Shown in pieces: positions 1 to 12,196 of a DNA stretch of 64,000 nt. The notes below the pieces were generated by a model. It saw only the letters and a list, made by a program, of their open reading frames with translations. It did no database searches and was not told where the DNA came from. The position numbers and the translations under genes were made by a program. Origin of the DNA: Dactylellina haptotyla. Its lineage: Eukaryota > Ascomycota > Orbiliomycetes > Orbiliales > Orbiliaceae. The stretch spans positions 1,674,001 through 1,738,000 of the forward strand of contig CM062385.1 in NCBI GenBank assembly GCA_031310005.1, in the 5' to 3' direction. The first letter of the stretch is position 1. Each line of letters opens with the position of its first letter.

Positions 1-150
1 TCGAAAACAGCAAGCCAAGGTCCTCTAGAATATTGTCGTAGCAGATCGCAGTGGCGACGGGTATTTGCTTGCATCCGCACAGCCTTAGGGTGCGAGGATT
101 CGGTGACTCGAATATGGTCGTTTTGGCCGCCGCTGTTTCTCTGTCATCGT
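1..150. other. Left-edge sequence, probable 3' flank of the small Cys-rich gene
   Basis: No coding signal is visible. It lies just downstream of the stop codon of the minus-strand 61-codon gene, so it most likely holds that gene's 3' untranslated region. Confidence 0.4.
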
Positions 151-336
151 TTACTTGCACTCGTGTGTGCAAGTTCTGCAGGTCTTGAGCTTGCAGTGGG
201 CACACTCGAAGATGAACCAGTGAGGCTCGGAGTGGCACATCTCGCACATCCACATGACAGCGGTGGTATCGCTCTTGATGATTTTGAAGTTGTGGTGGCA
301 GTGGGCGACTGCGGTGTTGGAAACGGTACCAGGCAT
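151..336 (-). CDS. Small Cys/His-rich protein, probably zinc-binding (61 aa)
   Basis: Single-exon minus-strand ORF starting at the ATG at 336. The protein is 61 residues and strongly structured by cysteines. After an N-terminal stretch with the cluster HCHH (residues 12-15) come CEMC, FECAHC and CRTCTHEC, which read as paired CxxC knuckles. This is the look of a small zinc-ribbon-like protein. I do not recognise a named family and assign no function. There is no signal peptide and no membrane segment. Upstream (right of it on the plus strand) is a purine-rich plus strand, that is, a pyrimidine-rich sense promoter, as is common for well-expressed fungal genes. The high density of spaced Cys codons in a short frame makes a chance ORF unlikely. 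Confidence 0.7.
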   Translation of the reverse strand: MPGTVSNTAVAHCHHNFKIIKSDTTAVMWMCEMCHSEPHWFIFECAHCKLKTCRTCTHECK

Positions 337-3300
337 TTTGAATGAGTGTGTGTGTATAAAAAGGAATGAAATGTGTTGTGTGTATTCGGATTAGGAAGTT
401 CCTCGAAGTTGGATGAGTTGGGAAGATTCAGTGCTTGGAGGGGAGAGGCAGAGAATTAATAGTGCTGTTCTGATTATACCAGGTCTTTCGACTTTTGGAT
501 CCTGAGGGTAGAGAAACGGGATTGTCGATGTGTGTATCTTGTCTGTATGCAAGGGAATGGTGCTGGAATGAAGAGATATTGGAAGGAGGTGGAATGGGCA
601 ATATATATATCTATCCTCGACAAAGGAAAGGGAGCTAGGCCAGGAGATGAGGTGTGGGTGAGGCTCGCTCCGGTGGGCAAAGGGAACCCAGGAGACCGGT
701 ATGAGGTTGAATCATCACCACCTCTCCGAAACAAAGAAAAGAGAGAGAAAAAGAAAAGCACAAAATCCTGGAAAAGGGAAAAAATAAAAAATAAAACAAA
801 AAGAAAGTGAAAGCGAAATGATTGTGAAAAAGAAACGCTAAAGGGCAAGCCCAAAAAGCCTGCGGTTTCGTGGGCTTGGGTCCGAAAATCTTGTGCGTGC
901 GCATCAAATTACGGCACCTTCTCCCACTTCCGCCCAAAGGACTCCGGGCCTCGTTCCTTTTTCCTCTGGACATTTCATTCAGTGCGCTTTTTCACTTTCA
1001 CTCCCCAGGGGTGAAACTCAAATGTTCCGGTTATCAAAGGGCGACCCAACTGCTAGCTTCCCCGGTTGGCTGCAAGGCCACATGGGGAGGGGCCAGAGCC
1101 AAATCGCACTAAGAAGCGCTGTGTGATAGGAACGAAACCAGAACAGCGAATTTTGGGAGCTTGTCGTGGTGATTCGATTTGCGAACGCCTCTTTTCTTTG
1201 TGCCTGAGAGAAATGCATGGGTGCTTGTGGTGGAAAATCCCCCTGGTCAAAAATAGCCCTGCCTTGCGGACAAGGATTGGTTTCTGTGTACCGTTCCAGA
1301 AAACGTTGGTTGCTTCTTTCCCTCTTCGCTGCCTGTATCCAACCGTTGACCGAAATGTCTGCTCTCTGGCCTGTGATTGAGAAGGAGAAGAATCCTTTGT
1401 TCGTTGGACTATCGCTGTGCCTCCTGTGAGCGAAGCTGGATTCCGTCCGTATCTCTCCTCTGGCTGCCTGCAGCCACCAAGTTAGAGCCCGTCCGGAGGG
1501 CCGATCGAACGGCATCGGGCGAGATTCCGTTCCAATCCATATTTCTGCGATTCTCCTCCGTCAAACACAATCTCGATCATCCGTTCAGCCAGCGCAAAGC
1601 TGTCTTAGCGGCCTGGTCGCCTTTTCAGTGTGCGCGTAAGTCCACCGGATAGAGCCTCTGTCCAATGAGCTAGCTGCTTTCCCCGCGGGTTCGGGCGCGA
1701 GGATGCACTTCTAGCTCCGTTGCTAGGCTGTGATGAGACTCGCAAAATGTCCGTGATTTGAGGCAAAATATCGTCGCCCGCGCCAAGGAGACACGAACCT
1801 GGACCTTCAGCTTCACCCAAGCGATCAGCGTACGAAGCTGTTTGTCGCAATCAAAGAGAGCTAAGAACCCGAACCCGTTCATGCAGCTCTGATACATCGT
1901 CACAGAAAGCAAGTTGCGGAACCTCAAAGAAAAAATACTTTTTTTCATTTTTCATCTCTTTGTGATTTCGAATCCGAAAATAATTTCACGTTGATATCTC
2001 CGGAATCTCCTCAGCATTGGGCGATTACGATATTTCGGTTAGCACAGCCCTCTCTCTTTTCAGTTGCGATTTCTGGTAGTTTCAGCGAGCAAAACGATCT
2101 TTTTAAAAAGAGGCGGCATCCCAAACCAAAAGTGGCCGTGGCCCATCGGCACTGCAGTCCAGATTCGCGTGGGATGCCCTATGTAGTGTGAAGTCATACC
2201 TCATCGCATCTCGGTTCGCTGCGTGGGGGTTCATCGTAAAATCTCGATCGAATTTCTTGTCGCATTAATTCGCAGTCGCCGGTATGCAAGTCTTAAAGGT
2301 TTCGAATGTCGTCTAGCTAGGATGAGAAACTCGATGAAGCCGACGATACCCACGATCGACTGGTCCTAATCACACGAGACTGTTTTACGTTCGAAAATCG
2401 CTCAGTAACGGTTACTTTCATAGGCTAGGAGAATTTATGAAATTTTACCCTGTCCATAATATCCTCCCTAACCGTTACGGAACAACCACAAGGCTGCGAA
2501 GGCTGTTTGCTTCAGTCCAAGAAACGGTCCATGGTCGTATTTCAGAACAATCATACTTCCTCGTTTGATATCTACGAAGCGAGCCCACGTTTGCCATGCA
2601 CCAGTCGTAACGAGCCATCCCAATATGCTGTCTCAAACTCCAAACGACCAACCTCCAAACCGCGCAACCAAGGCAAAGGAGAACCAAATGTTCATGCATT
2701 TATAGCGCCCGGCTATCGCTATCACCACGCGCGCAGTGCATAAGCTATAACTCGTGGCTGTTAACATAACCAACTGACATATGCAGCAACGGTATCACCG
2801 ATCTTTCATCATGATATCGTTTCGCAGCAGAGCTGAGCAATGAGACTTTGCATTTCCCAAAATAAAAACATTCTACCCCGAACAAGTTAGCGCCTATATA
2901 ATACACCAAATAGAGCATATATGCAACTCAATACGGTAATAGCATGCGATGAAGGCGCATACCACTTTACCTCTTCAGCGATAGTGTACCGAATTTATGT
3001 CTGTCGACGATTTTTTCTCTGCACAGGACATATTTTTTATACTGTGCCACAACGATTGCAACTCGGAGGCTGAAGTGCGCGCAGGGTGTCGCATTCTAGC
3101 GTACTTCTGGAAGATCTGGGAGATTGAGACATTTCGTTTCAGAATGAAATGTTCCCGGTACAGGGAAACACTCCCCCGAATGGAACTAGAGATCTATTCC
3201 CCACTCAGGGCAGTCACAAACAAAAAATAGCGAGATGGGCACATTTATCCTTGGACTCACCTGGGAAAAAGTCTCCAAACGAAGTCACAGGAGTGGTGAG

Positions 3301-6300
3301 GGATGTTCCATTGCCAAGACTAGCACTTTACACCCTTAATCTCTCGCCAACAAAGGGTTCGTGTCAAGACCCTTTTTCTTTTCCCCAACGAGTGATTTTT
3401 TGGCGAGAGCAGCCCACTGGAGCTTCTCAAATTAAATGTCTAAGAAGGAGAAGCTCGAAGCTAAGGTTGCATTAGCAGCCTGTGCTAGCGAGTTGCGCGT
3501 GAAGTCACGATACAAGGAGTCTTCCAGCTGGCGGTAGCCGGGAAACCGAAGTCATGAATGAAAGGGGGAGGCCCGGGTGGCAACAAAGGGATTCCCGACC
3601 AGGATTTCCCAGGTTTGCTGCCTCCACCGAGTCAGCTTCGCGAGAAAGGAGATTTCTCGTACCTGCATTAGTTCCAATTTGGAGGGCGAACGATTGGCCG
3701 GCACATCCCTCCGTCACGCCGCATTTGCAGTTACCGAATGGGTGGTTTGCCCTTGAAGCAAGAGCTTCGAACAATCGGAGAGCGAAAATCCAAGCCAGGG
3801 GAGCAAGAGGAACACCAAGGCACAAATCGACTTCTGCCGCTGGAATGGACAGCCGCCCATTACTGAATCCGTGGTATGGATGATGATCTTGGAGAGACAA
3901 GATTCGAGAAATGCTTTTTCGCGACTGACTCGAGAGGGTAATGCCTGGAGAGGAGAGATAGCATTTTTGTTCTCATGGTTGATCAGCGTCTACTACTATT
4001 ATTAATCGCGTCATGTTAACTGATTCCGTCGCATTGAGGTGTATTTTTGTATCAGCGGGCCTTTGCCAAACCCGGACTGCCAGACCGTTCCTTTTTCCCT
4101 TTCGCCTGTTGTTAGTAACTACGGAGTCCGGAGTGCTGTGTAGTCCAATCCTGAAACTCCAGAAGGATGGCCGCAACGGGCCTTCCCAGGAACTCGGAAC
4201 CCGCATAACAGGACACGCCAAAATAACAGCCTTGCCATCTTGAGTGCCATGTCACACAACCCGTTTCGTCATGCTGAAAGCCGTAATCCGGACATACCAT
4301 TTTTATCCTTTGGCGCCGGTTCGTGGCCCGATTGTTGGATTAATTCATGCCAACATTATTGCATTATTGCGCCGGCGTGTCGCACGAGGAATAGCCTCGT
4401 CAGTTGCAATTTATCGGCCAATTTCAATTTGAATCGTGAAAGTCGGTGCTTGGATCAAAAAGTGGATACGTTGTTCAAAACTCGCAAGGACAGTGCGAAA
4501 TTAGAATGTTCTACGCATCCGGCCAACATACCTATTTTAGGTCCCTGCGCGCGAGGTCGTTCGTATTTCGCGCCCAAGCTAATAATTTCGTGGCCCCGAA
4601 GGTCGGAGGTTTGTGGCAGTTGTAACCCTTCGTTACTTCTGTGCCCTCCGTGACTTCTGTAACTGTCACTGGCTCGGTTCGAAGCTAACACAGCTACCTA
4701 GCTAAAGTGCCCGAGCTGAAGATTGATTGAACGGGTAAACTGGGAAACCCAACAGCTTTAGAGTTCGCACTCTCTATTTCGTACTCCCGGGGTTCGGATG
4801 CAAAACGCCCCCAGTTCACCAGAAATCACAGGGAGGAAGCTCCTTTTCTCTGGGTGCGGCGTCGCCAGGTCTCCACATGCTTTCAGAGGACGATTCTGCA
4901 ATCCGGAGTTGGACCTGGCCTGGCATTCGAATGCGCTGTGAATGTGAAAGATGTCTGTAAATGCAGCCCGCGGTTGGGGTGCCATGCAAAAAAGACAACT
5001 CAACACAGACACGTCAGCTGCAGCTGCTGGCAGCTTTCGATTCCCAGCATGGCTGGTTGGCAAGCTGGATCCTAACTCCCACAACAATCCCTCTCCGCCA
5101 ATCGTCTGGTCTTTAGATTTCGTCTGAACATGCATGACGAAAATGTGTATGTAAGATTACGATAGAGTACGGTCGTCTTGCTCCAACAGAGCTTTCCTTT
5201 CGTCGGAACTCTCATGCGTTATCGTCTGAGACTGTAGAGCTCTGGAACATACATGCAGCAGATTCAAAGCGGCCAGCGGCCAGCTGTGCATATATGCAAT
5301 GGCTGAAAGATATCGGGATGGTTGATGTTCATCCCGGGGAAGTAGATTCTTTCATCTACTGGGTCTTTTTTTCTTTATTTCTGGTCCTTCTCTGTTTCAA
5401 TGCGGATGCCTTCCGATGCTCTGCTGAGGGGATACTCAAATTCAAAAACCTCCCTGCTTGAAAAATTTTTCAGGGCTTTAGGTAAAATATTCATTTTCCT
5501 TCTTAAGGCACTGTACCCGGCGTGCCATGTTAGGATTTCACTTTCAGCCTGGTTATGTGGTGTGAAATGTCTGATGCTTCATCCTTGTTAGTCTTGCGAT
5601 CTGCGGGTGTCCTGTGTTAAGGACAGATTTGCGAAGGAGCGGTACTCGAGAAATATGGAAACCCTCATTTGCACAATTTTTCACTGGCAGAGTGTATGAA
5701 TTATCGGTTGAGAAGCCCACAGACTCGTTGGGAATACTAGATGGAGTCGTGACTTAGGATGCTTAGGAAATTAGGATATGAAATATTCAAACCAGTGGCC
5801 ATTGATGATTTGGTATGACTGAGGAGAATCACAAAAGGGGGATGACTTAAATATTCAACATCTTAAATAAACCATACGCTTCAAATTGCCCAACCCTAGC
5901 TCTAAATTGATCCTTAGTTTGCGTGAGGAAGGGGTGGGGAATTGGCAATCCTTTTACATGAGTTATGATTTCAAGCGAAAGTAATCTCGTGTCTCAAGCA
6001 TAAGTGGCGAAAGCTAAGATTCAAATCTATTTATCAATATTCTTTTGAATATTCGAATCTTGGTTCTGTGGAATGATAGACGCGTTTATCTTAACAAATA
6101 CTACTAAACAGTCAAATAAAATATAAATCAACCATAAATAGTAAAAACAAAACTCGCGGGAATACGATATCATTTAACTTACTACAAGATCGCCCAATAT
6201 ATGGCCTAGCGTATAGGATGTAAATTTGTGCATGTATTGCGATGCCTATACATGCATATTTACACAGATTAACCAATAAATTTGTTGGTGTAAATTTGTG

Positions 6301-6393
6301 CTTGATGACTTTCCGTTGATTTTGATACAGAACAGATATCTCCTCTAGATGCATGTCCTCACCGAATTTGTTATCTAACCTAAAAAACTTACT
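337..6393. other. Gene-free region of about 6 kb
   Basis: No ORF here has a convincing coding look: the longest open frames (for example 1018-1515 minus and 4240-4653 plus) are low-complexity or lack motifs and splice partners. Positions 337-1000 are pyrimidine-rich on the minus strand and probably serve as promoter and leader of the 61-aa gene. A nested inverted repeat lies at 3341-3409. Near 6219 and 6291 the word GTAAATTTGTGC occurs twice. I see no terminal repeats or reverse-transcriptase-like frame. Confidence 0.5.
3341..3409. repeat. Nested perfect inverted repeat (possible hairpin or structured RNA)
   Basis: The outer arms CTCTCGCCAA (3341-3350) and TTGGCGAGAG (3400-3409) are exact reverse complements over 10 bp. 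Inside them AAAGGGT (3352-3358) pairs with ACCCTTT (3369-3375) around a 10-nt loop. The two stems are nested, with an unpaired pyrimidine-rich segment at 3376-3399. Confidence 0.6.
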
Positions 6394-7374
6394 ATGCTAA
6401 GACGAAAATCACCAGGAAATTCCAAGGAGCTAGGGACCGAAGAGCCCGGCGCGATAGATCCAAAGGGTTGTCTACGGAATATCAACAGCGAGACCATACG
6501 AGATAGAGAAAGTGAGAGCCCCGTCTCTCCTCAAGATGGGACTTTTCGGCCCGACGAAAACAACGTTCAAATATCGTTTAAGTATTTGACAGCCGAATAC
6601 TGGGAAATATTGCGACTACTCGGCCAGAATTGGAGAAAGACGGTACCTATGATGTTTCCCTGTGGCGAGGAGGATATTCCACCGATCCAGCTCACAACAG
6701 CGTCTAACTATCTCATTTCTGGCACAAAGATGAAACGATCAGAGAGAAAATCTAAAGCTTGGGAATGCCTAAAGGGTCTCTGGGAAGGCCCCAGTGGAAC
6801 TAACAAGAGAATGGGCGAAGATTATGTCAAGATGACAATCGACAACGTCAGCCGCGAGCAACAGTTATACACACACTTCGTATCAGCGGAAGATAGAACA
6901 CTAATTATTTGCGAGGCTTACAAAATTGGCGATAGAGCACAACCAAGAGCCTACTGGTCTGATATTTTATTCACGGTTTGGTTGACGCACGTGGATTCCC
7001 GATGGAACCGAAATCGGCGACCACACGTTTCCGACTTGCATTTCATCGGGATATACAGTATTGAGAACGAAGCAGCGAGTGCAGCAATCAAAGAAGGTTT
7101 CCGAAGATTGAACCTTGATAAGCGAAAGGATACCCTGATTGTTAGAAGAGCTGCTGACGGTATCCAACGAGATGTTTATGATGTACTCAGCGTGGTTCCG
7201 GTTTTCAAAGGTGTCACAAGGATGATGGCAGAACATGCGAATGCACTTGGCCATCGAATAGTATCGCAAATTCAGATTAAGTATTCCTCGAGAAATATGA
7301 GTCAGCCTCGGATGTACCCTAACGTTTTGTTGACTCTTGAAGAACTCGCAGCTTCAGCTGGTGACGAAATATAG
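6394..7374 (+). CDS. Orphan hypothetical protein (326 aa)
   Basis: Single-exon ORF from the ATG at 6394 to TAG at 7372-7374. I do not recognise a family. The first 50 residues or so are polar and likely disordered. The rest is mixed alpha/beta in character, with Trp and Tyr scattered through it and no signal peptide, membrane segment, Cys cluster or catalytic signature that I can name. The central part (about residues 60-300) has balanced amino-acid composition and no low-complexity runs, which argues for a real protein. It is followed 443 bp later by the NmrA-like gene on the same strand. It lies in the gene-poor left part, so a lineage-restricted gene is plausible. Transcription is unproven. 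Confidence 0.6.
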   Translation: MLRRKSPGNSKELGTEEPGAIDPKGCLRNINSETIRDRESESPVSPQDGTFRPDENNVQISFKYLTAEYWEILRLLGQNWRKTVPMMFPCGEEDIPPIQLTTASNYLISGTKMKRSERKSKAWECLKGLWEGPSGTNKRMGEDYVKMTIDNVSREQQLYTHFVSAEDRTLIICEAYKIGDRAQPRAYWSDILFTVWLTHVDSRWNRNRRPHVSDLHFIGIYSIENEAASAAIKEGFRRLNLDKRKDTLIVRRAADGIQRDVYDVLSVVPVFKGVTRMMAEHANALGHRIVSQIQIKYSSRNMSQPRMYPNVLLTLEELAASAGDEI

Positions 7375-7817
7375 CCTTATCAGATTCTGAATAATTCATT
7401 ATTTTGGATTACCTAAATATATATGGGAACCAGAATATTTGCCAATTTCAAGAGACAATCTGCTATCCGTATGCGCATATCACAGTTTCGGCGGCTGGCG
7501 GCTGGACTAGAGACTATGCGCATATCTGCGAGCTTCACAAGGAGCAACTAAGAAAATGAAACACTGCGATCCACGTGTTGCGTTGGAGTTTTGGAGTTTG
7601 AGCCGTTTTGGGAATCCGTAATGGGACCGGATCGAAGAATCGGGAAGTGCGGGCACCATGAATGATGCAGGAGGAGGGGTAGGTCCCGAAGTGGAGATCC
7701 CCGGAAAATATCCGCTGCAGAAAATCGAACATTGGTAAATGCTGCCTTGTTAATTGTTGTAAACGCCTCGATTCTAAGAAGAACTACAACCTCATCAGTC
7801 GAAAGTGACATTCAAAT
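7375..7817. other. Intergenic, promoter of the NmrA-like gene
   Basis: It separates two plus-strand genes. AT-rich at its left end, it contains a short direct repeat of CTATGCGCATATC-like sequence around 7470-7530. No coding signal seen. Confidence 0.4.
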
Positions 7818-8931
7818 ATGACGAAATTGCCGACGATAGCTGTTGCTGGCGGGACTGGCGCCTTGGGGAAGGAACTGGTTGGGTAGGCAATTACATATAT
7901 GATATTTTAAAGACATTATTTCTCCAGATTTTAAATTTCATATTATTTTATCTCCCTTGAAGCATCAAGATCAAGTCGTTTCTAACAAAAGTCACCAAAA
8001 TTAGCGCGTTACTAGACCCGCAGTTCCGTAGCAAGTACGCAGACGTCATAATCCTGACCCGGAGCGCGAACACCCCAGAAATAAGTAAATGGAAAGATCA
8101 GGGAGCGAGTGCTAGAGAGTATTCTGCAGTTGATGAAAAGAGCATTTCCGATGCATTGGCTGGCGTTGATGCTCTAATTAACGTGTAAGCATGAACGTGC
8201 TAAAGCTCGTATTTCTGATAAGCGTGCCCGTCCAGCTAATGTGGCTTCGCGAATACAGGGTTACCTCAAGAGATGGCGGATTCAAATCAAAGCTGGCAGC
8301 AGCTGTGTCCTCGCCCTCATCTACAGTCAAAGTCTATATTCCATCAGAGTTTGGTGTTGATCATTATCTTCACGATTTTCAACATCCAGAATGGGATAAG
8401 AAAAAATCACATTTTGAGAGCGTCAATAAACGGGAGGATCTCACAATATGTCGTGTTTTCCCAGGTCTTTTTATGGAGCATTCGATTGGTCCTTGGTATG
8501 GGCTCAATACTAAGCAAGGAAAATATGAGTTTGTAGGGCCTGGAGACGCACCAATATCTTTCACCTCCATCTCAGATATCGGGAGAGCCATTGCGAGTGC
8601 TCTCGCGAATATTCCGCTTGACAACTTTCCTGAAAAGTTGTACTTCTCTGGAGACTCTGTAAGCCTGAGTCAGATATCTGAATTAATGAAACAAGCCGGC
8701 GCCGGCGAAATTGAGATATCTTCGCTGGATTTGGCTGAATACAAGGCGAAGACACTGGCTACGACGGGATTAGATCCCGCCTCGTATCTAAGATTCCTGA
8801 TGGCCGATGGGAAGATTGATAATAGGAATGATAATTCAAATGAAGTTGTCAACCCTGGGGAGAAGCTATGGAAATGGAAGAAAATGAAGGATCATGCTGT
8901 AGAAACCGGTGGCCGACCATGGGCGGATTAG
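7818..8931 (+). CDS. NmrA-like / isoflavone-reductase-like NAD(P)-binding protein (319 aa)
   Basis: Three exons: 7818-7882, 7963-8184 and 8259-8931. The introns are 80 and 74 nt; the second has GTAAGC at its donor, a GCTAAT branch-like word and TACAG at its acceptor. The joined frame gives 319 residues. The N-terminus holds the dinucleotide-binding fingerprint AGGTGALG (residues 10-17), followed by the beta-alpha pattern of an atypical short-chain dehydrogenase. After exon 3 begins comes the family signature IPSEFGVDH. No catalytic YxxxK is obvious, as in NmrA-type proteins, which act either as NADPH-dependent reductases on phenolic substrates or as redox sensors. The substrate cannot be told. 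No signal peptide, so cytosolic. The next gene encodes a secreted hydrolase on the same strand 1.1 kb away; a functional link is not shown. Confidence 0.85.
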
Positions 8932-10080
8932 AAGATCCCTTCCATGAATATTAGGGTAAAGGCGCCTCTAAAGGCAGTTCTGGGCAATTTGGACTTTACT
9001 AAATATTTGGAATTGAGTTGACATGATGTATATTTTATCGAGAATGACGAACACTTCATAAATTGCTACCAGTACTTGCCCTTATAGACTCTCACTTATA
9101 ATAATGTGGCCCTTATACCCTGGATAGTGGAATACTCTATGGTAGATTGGAGGATATACCTTGAGGTTGTAGCCCCAAAAATAAAGTTAGAACTTGCAAA
9201 TCCAGAAAGGCTTGGCGTTTATTTTGCCATTCAGCATTGCTTTTAAACGCCAAGTGCAGCTTGTTTGTAACTTGCTTGACACCCTCTGCGGCTGAAAGTT
9301 GTCGCTTAGTTTCTCCAACTTTGCCCCAAATCTCCACGATCTGTTTTCGATCTCGATGGCACGCAATACTATACTGCTATTATAACAGATTGCGCCGTTA
9401 CCAAATTATAAATAGAACATCAGTTCTTGGAAGGCGAGAAGCTTCAAAGTCGTCTTTGTCCATGGCAATCGGTTTAAATAGTGTTACAATACAGATCGGA
9501 ATGAATTGTATACGTTCGGCTGGCAACCGGCTGCGGGCAAACGGACCCATGCATTCTGCGGGATCAGAGGTTGCAAAGGGGCGCTACTTGGCAGACGCAT
9601 GCTCGATCCCGAGACTTGTATTTGCGAACTGCGTGAATCAAGTATCGCACTTGAGATTGCCTTGAAGACTCCCTTCTTTGTTGTCACTTACCTTCGCAGT
9701 CTCGCTTGTGCAACCTATCGAGAGAAGTACTCTAGCGCGCCAAGGAGGGCACAGATGGGCCGAGAATCCATTGGATTGAGGGTGTGTGATTTTAGTATTG
9801 TATTGAGCAATTATTCCAGTGGCGGGCGACGGCTTGCAGCTGACTTTAATGAGTGTTGGAGACCTGCAGCGCCGATTAATACGGGTGCAGACTGAAATTT
9901 GTCGCACAGAGCGCGAAGATGCAGGTGGTATTTAAGTGTCGGTGGCTGCTCACTAGTGAAGTCGGCTTTCCTTGACGTCTTTTTTTCTTCACTGAGAGCA
10001 CTTTCGTTAATTTAGACGCGATCATCGTACAATTTCTCTCGCTTGATTGACAATTACAAGCTTCGAAAACATTTCGAAGA
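8932..10080. other. Intergenic, promoter of the TAP-type hydrolase
   Basis: About 1.15 kb. Overlapping open frames on both strands (9137-9907) look like chance frames: they overlap one another and have no motifs. The last 150 bp are pyrimidine-rich and probably the promoter and leader of the hydrolase. Confidence 0.4.
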
Positions 10081-12196
10081 ATGGGCGTTTCGTCAGTTCT
10101 TCGACTTGTCGCAGCCGGCACCGCTGTCGTACAATGTGCAACAATCCCATGGGCCAATTTCGATGGCGCCGAAAAGATTAAACTCGCTACGAGACAGATT
10201 CTCGAACGACAATCTGGGCCGAGTGAATATGACTTTCTTTTTGAGACCTTGGAGCCATCTACATCGATGCAATGGGTAGATTGTTATGGTACTTTCAAGT
10301 GTTCTAGGCTTAAGGTTAGATTCGAATGGACTTCCGAGGTTTCTATCAACTAAAATGAATGCCTACTTACCACTGGCTGAATATAGGTCCCATTGGACTA
10401 CAAAGATCCCTCCAAAGGGAACGCGGCTGTTGCAGTCATGATGCTTCCCGCTAGTCCGGCTGTACCTTTCCTGGGTACCATCTACTCCTTCCCAGGTGGC
10501 GCCGGAAATCCCAGCGAGCCATTCTTTATCTCAGCTGCCCAGATCTTCCGCGACTATATTTTGAGCCCTGGCTGGAATTTTGTCACCTGGGATGCTCGAG
10601 GTGCGGGCCAAACTACCCCGACACTCACTTGCTTCGGAACTCAAGACGAGCGGTATGCTTTCGAACAACGTGGGCGCGCGCTTCCCGCGTTAACAAAGTC
10701 GACATGGCCTCAGTACAAATCTTATTACCACGACTACAACGCGAAGTGTCAGGCCCTGAGCGGTGATGTTATTCCCCATTTAGGGTTCATCCAGACGACC
10801 CGAGATTTAGTTAGCATTGCGAATGCTATGGGTGTATCAAAGATCAATCTCTGGGGTTTCTCTTACGGTGCAAACATCGGAGCTCTTCTCACTGCGCTCT
10901 ATCCGGAAAGAGTCGGCAAGTTGGTGCTTGATTGTAAGTATCTTTGCTTGTTTACCGATTGAAACATAAAGTATCTTTTGATTACTCACGATGCCACATT
11001 ATTTAGCGGTTGGTAAAATCCCGGAACGATTCTCGCCAGGGACCAGCGTCGAGTTCGAACTTCGAGACCATAGCAAAATGCTCGAATATTTCTTTCGTGC
11101 CTGCCATTCCACCGGAAGTATTGATGGTTGCGCCTTCTATTCACCAACTGTGGCAGAAATGCACACTCGGATCACTAACATTGAAAAGAAGCTGCTCACA
11201 AACCCGATTGCCATAGCCAACCCACCAGGCAATTACTCGCTTGAGAACTTCCGAGGCGATGTCTTTGCATGCCTTCCCGGACTTGCCGGATCAGCCCAGA
11301 GCTTATGGCCAGTCCTCGGATACCTCCTTGCCGATGTTGAGGCTACTCTCGCAGGAGCTGAACCTAGTTTTGCTCTCAATGGATTTTATAGCGCGGCGTT
11401 CGGTGCCAAATCAGTCAGCCCTCCAGTGAATGGCCGCCAACAGGGTTCAGCCGATGCGCAGCTAGGAATTCCATGTACGGATTCTGGCCCGCTAGGCCAG
11501 ATCTCTCAAAAAGAGTTCGAATCTTTGTTGTCCTCCTTCACAAGAAAGGATCCCCATTTTGGAACGACGTTCTTGCAGAATTATCTTGTCTGCAGTGGTG
11601 AGTATCATGTGCACATATTGTTGCATTTCACTCAATCGTGTGTTGCCAGCTAATACGAGCAAATTTGGCGATAGAATGGACCGGTGTGAATGTTGAAAAG
11701 TTGGACTGTAAGTTGGCCGGTATTATCCTTGTCTCCTAGGTGTGTCTATTAATGCGTTCTTGGGATAGTTTCCCTTCTCGATCAAAAAACCGAGAACACA
11801 ATCACTTTTATCACACACAACATTGATCCTCTTGGTCCACTTGAAGGGTAGGTTTAGTTGTCATTGTCTTACAGATTTTATTATGTATAATATACACTGA
11901 CTAATCTGCTTGTTCCTACCAGAGCAAAGAGTATGAGCCGAAAATTTAGAAACTCGAGAGTCATCATTATCGATGCTGTTGGTGTAAGTCTTCAAATAAC
12001 TAGGGTGATTGTATCCAGAGATTCTAATACGCAAATATAGCATACTCAACTCCTGGGCCCGAATTCCACTCCGGGCTATATGCAAGTGTACGCGCTGTTC
12101 AATACTCCTGGCTACAAGGCCCCAAGAGATTTGGTTGTGCAGGTAGACGACGCAGCAAGACCGTTTGGATATACCGGCTCGACGTTTGATTTGTAA
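10081..12196 (+). CDS. Secreted alpha/beta hydrolase, TAP (tripeptidyl aminopeptidase)-like (566 aa)
   Basis: Seven exons: 10081-10314, 10387-10933, 11007-11597, 11675-11707, 11769-11847, 11923-11983 and 12041-12196. All junctions keep frame. Residues 1-20 form a signal peptide (hydrophobic, ends near VQCAT). The hydrolase fold follows: the oxyanion-loop region FPGGAGNPSE, the nucleophile elbow GFSYG with Ser237, and the TAP-like C-terminal domain with HNIDPLGP (Asp488) and His516 at the start of the last exon. This Ser-Asp-His set is complete. The family (TAP / prolyl aminopeptidase-like, clan SC) removes N-terminal peptides or amino acids; in fungi such proteins are extracellular or vacuolar. 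The exact substrate is inference. Several small exons (33, 79, 61 nt) lie in the C-terminal part. Confidence 0.88.

Noticed and set aside
1018-1515. 165-codon minus-strand open frame in the left gene-free region
   Set aside because: No motif, mixed composition, overlaps other open frames on the opposite strand, and has no splice partners or promoter features.
6394-12196. Secondary-metabolite cluster made of the orphan protein, NmrA-like reductase and hydrolase
   Set aside because: No backbone enzyme (polyketide synthase, peptide synthetase, terpene cyclase), transporter or cluster regulator is present.
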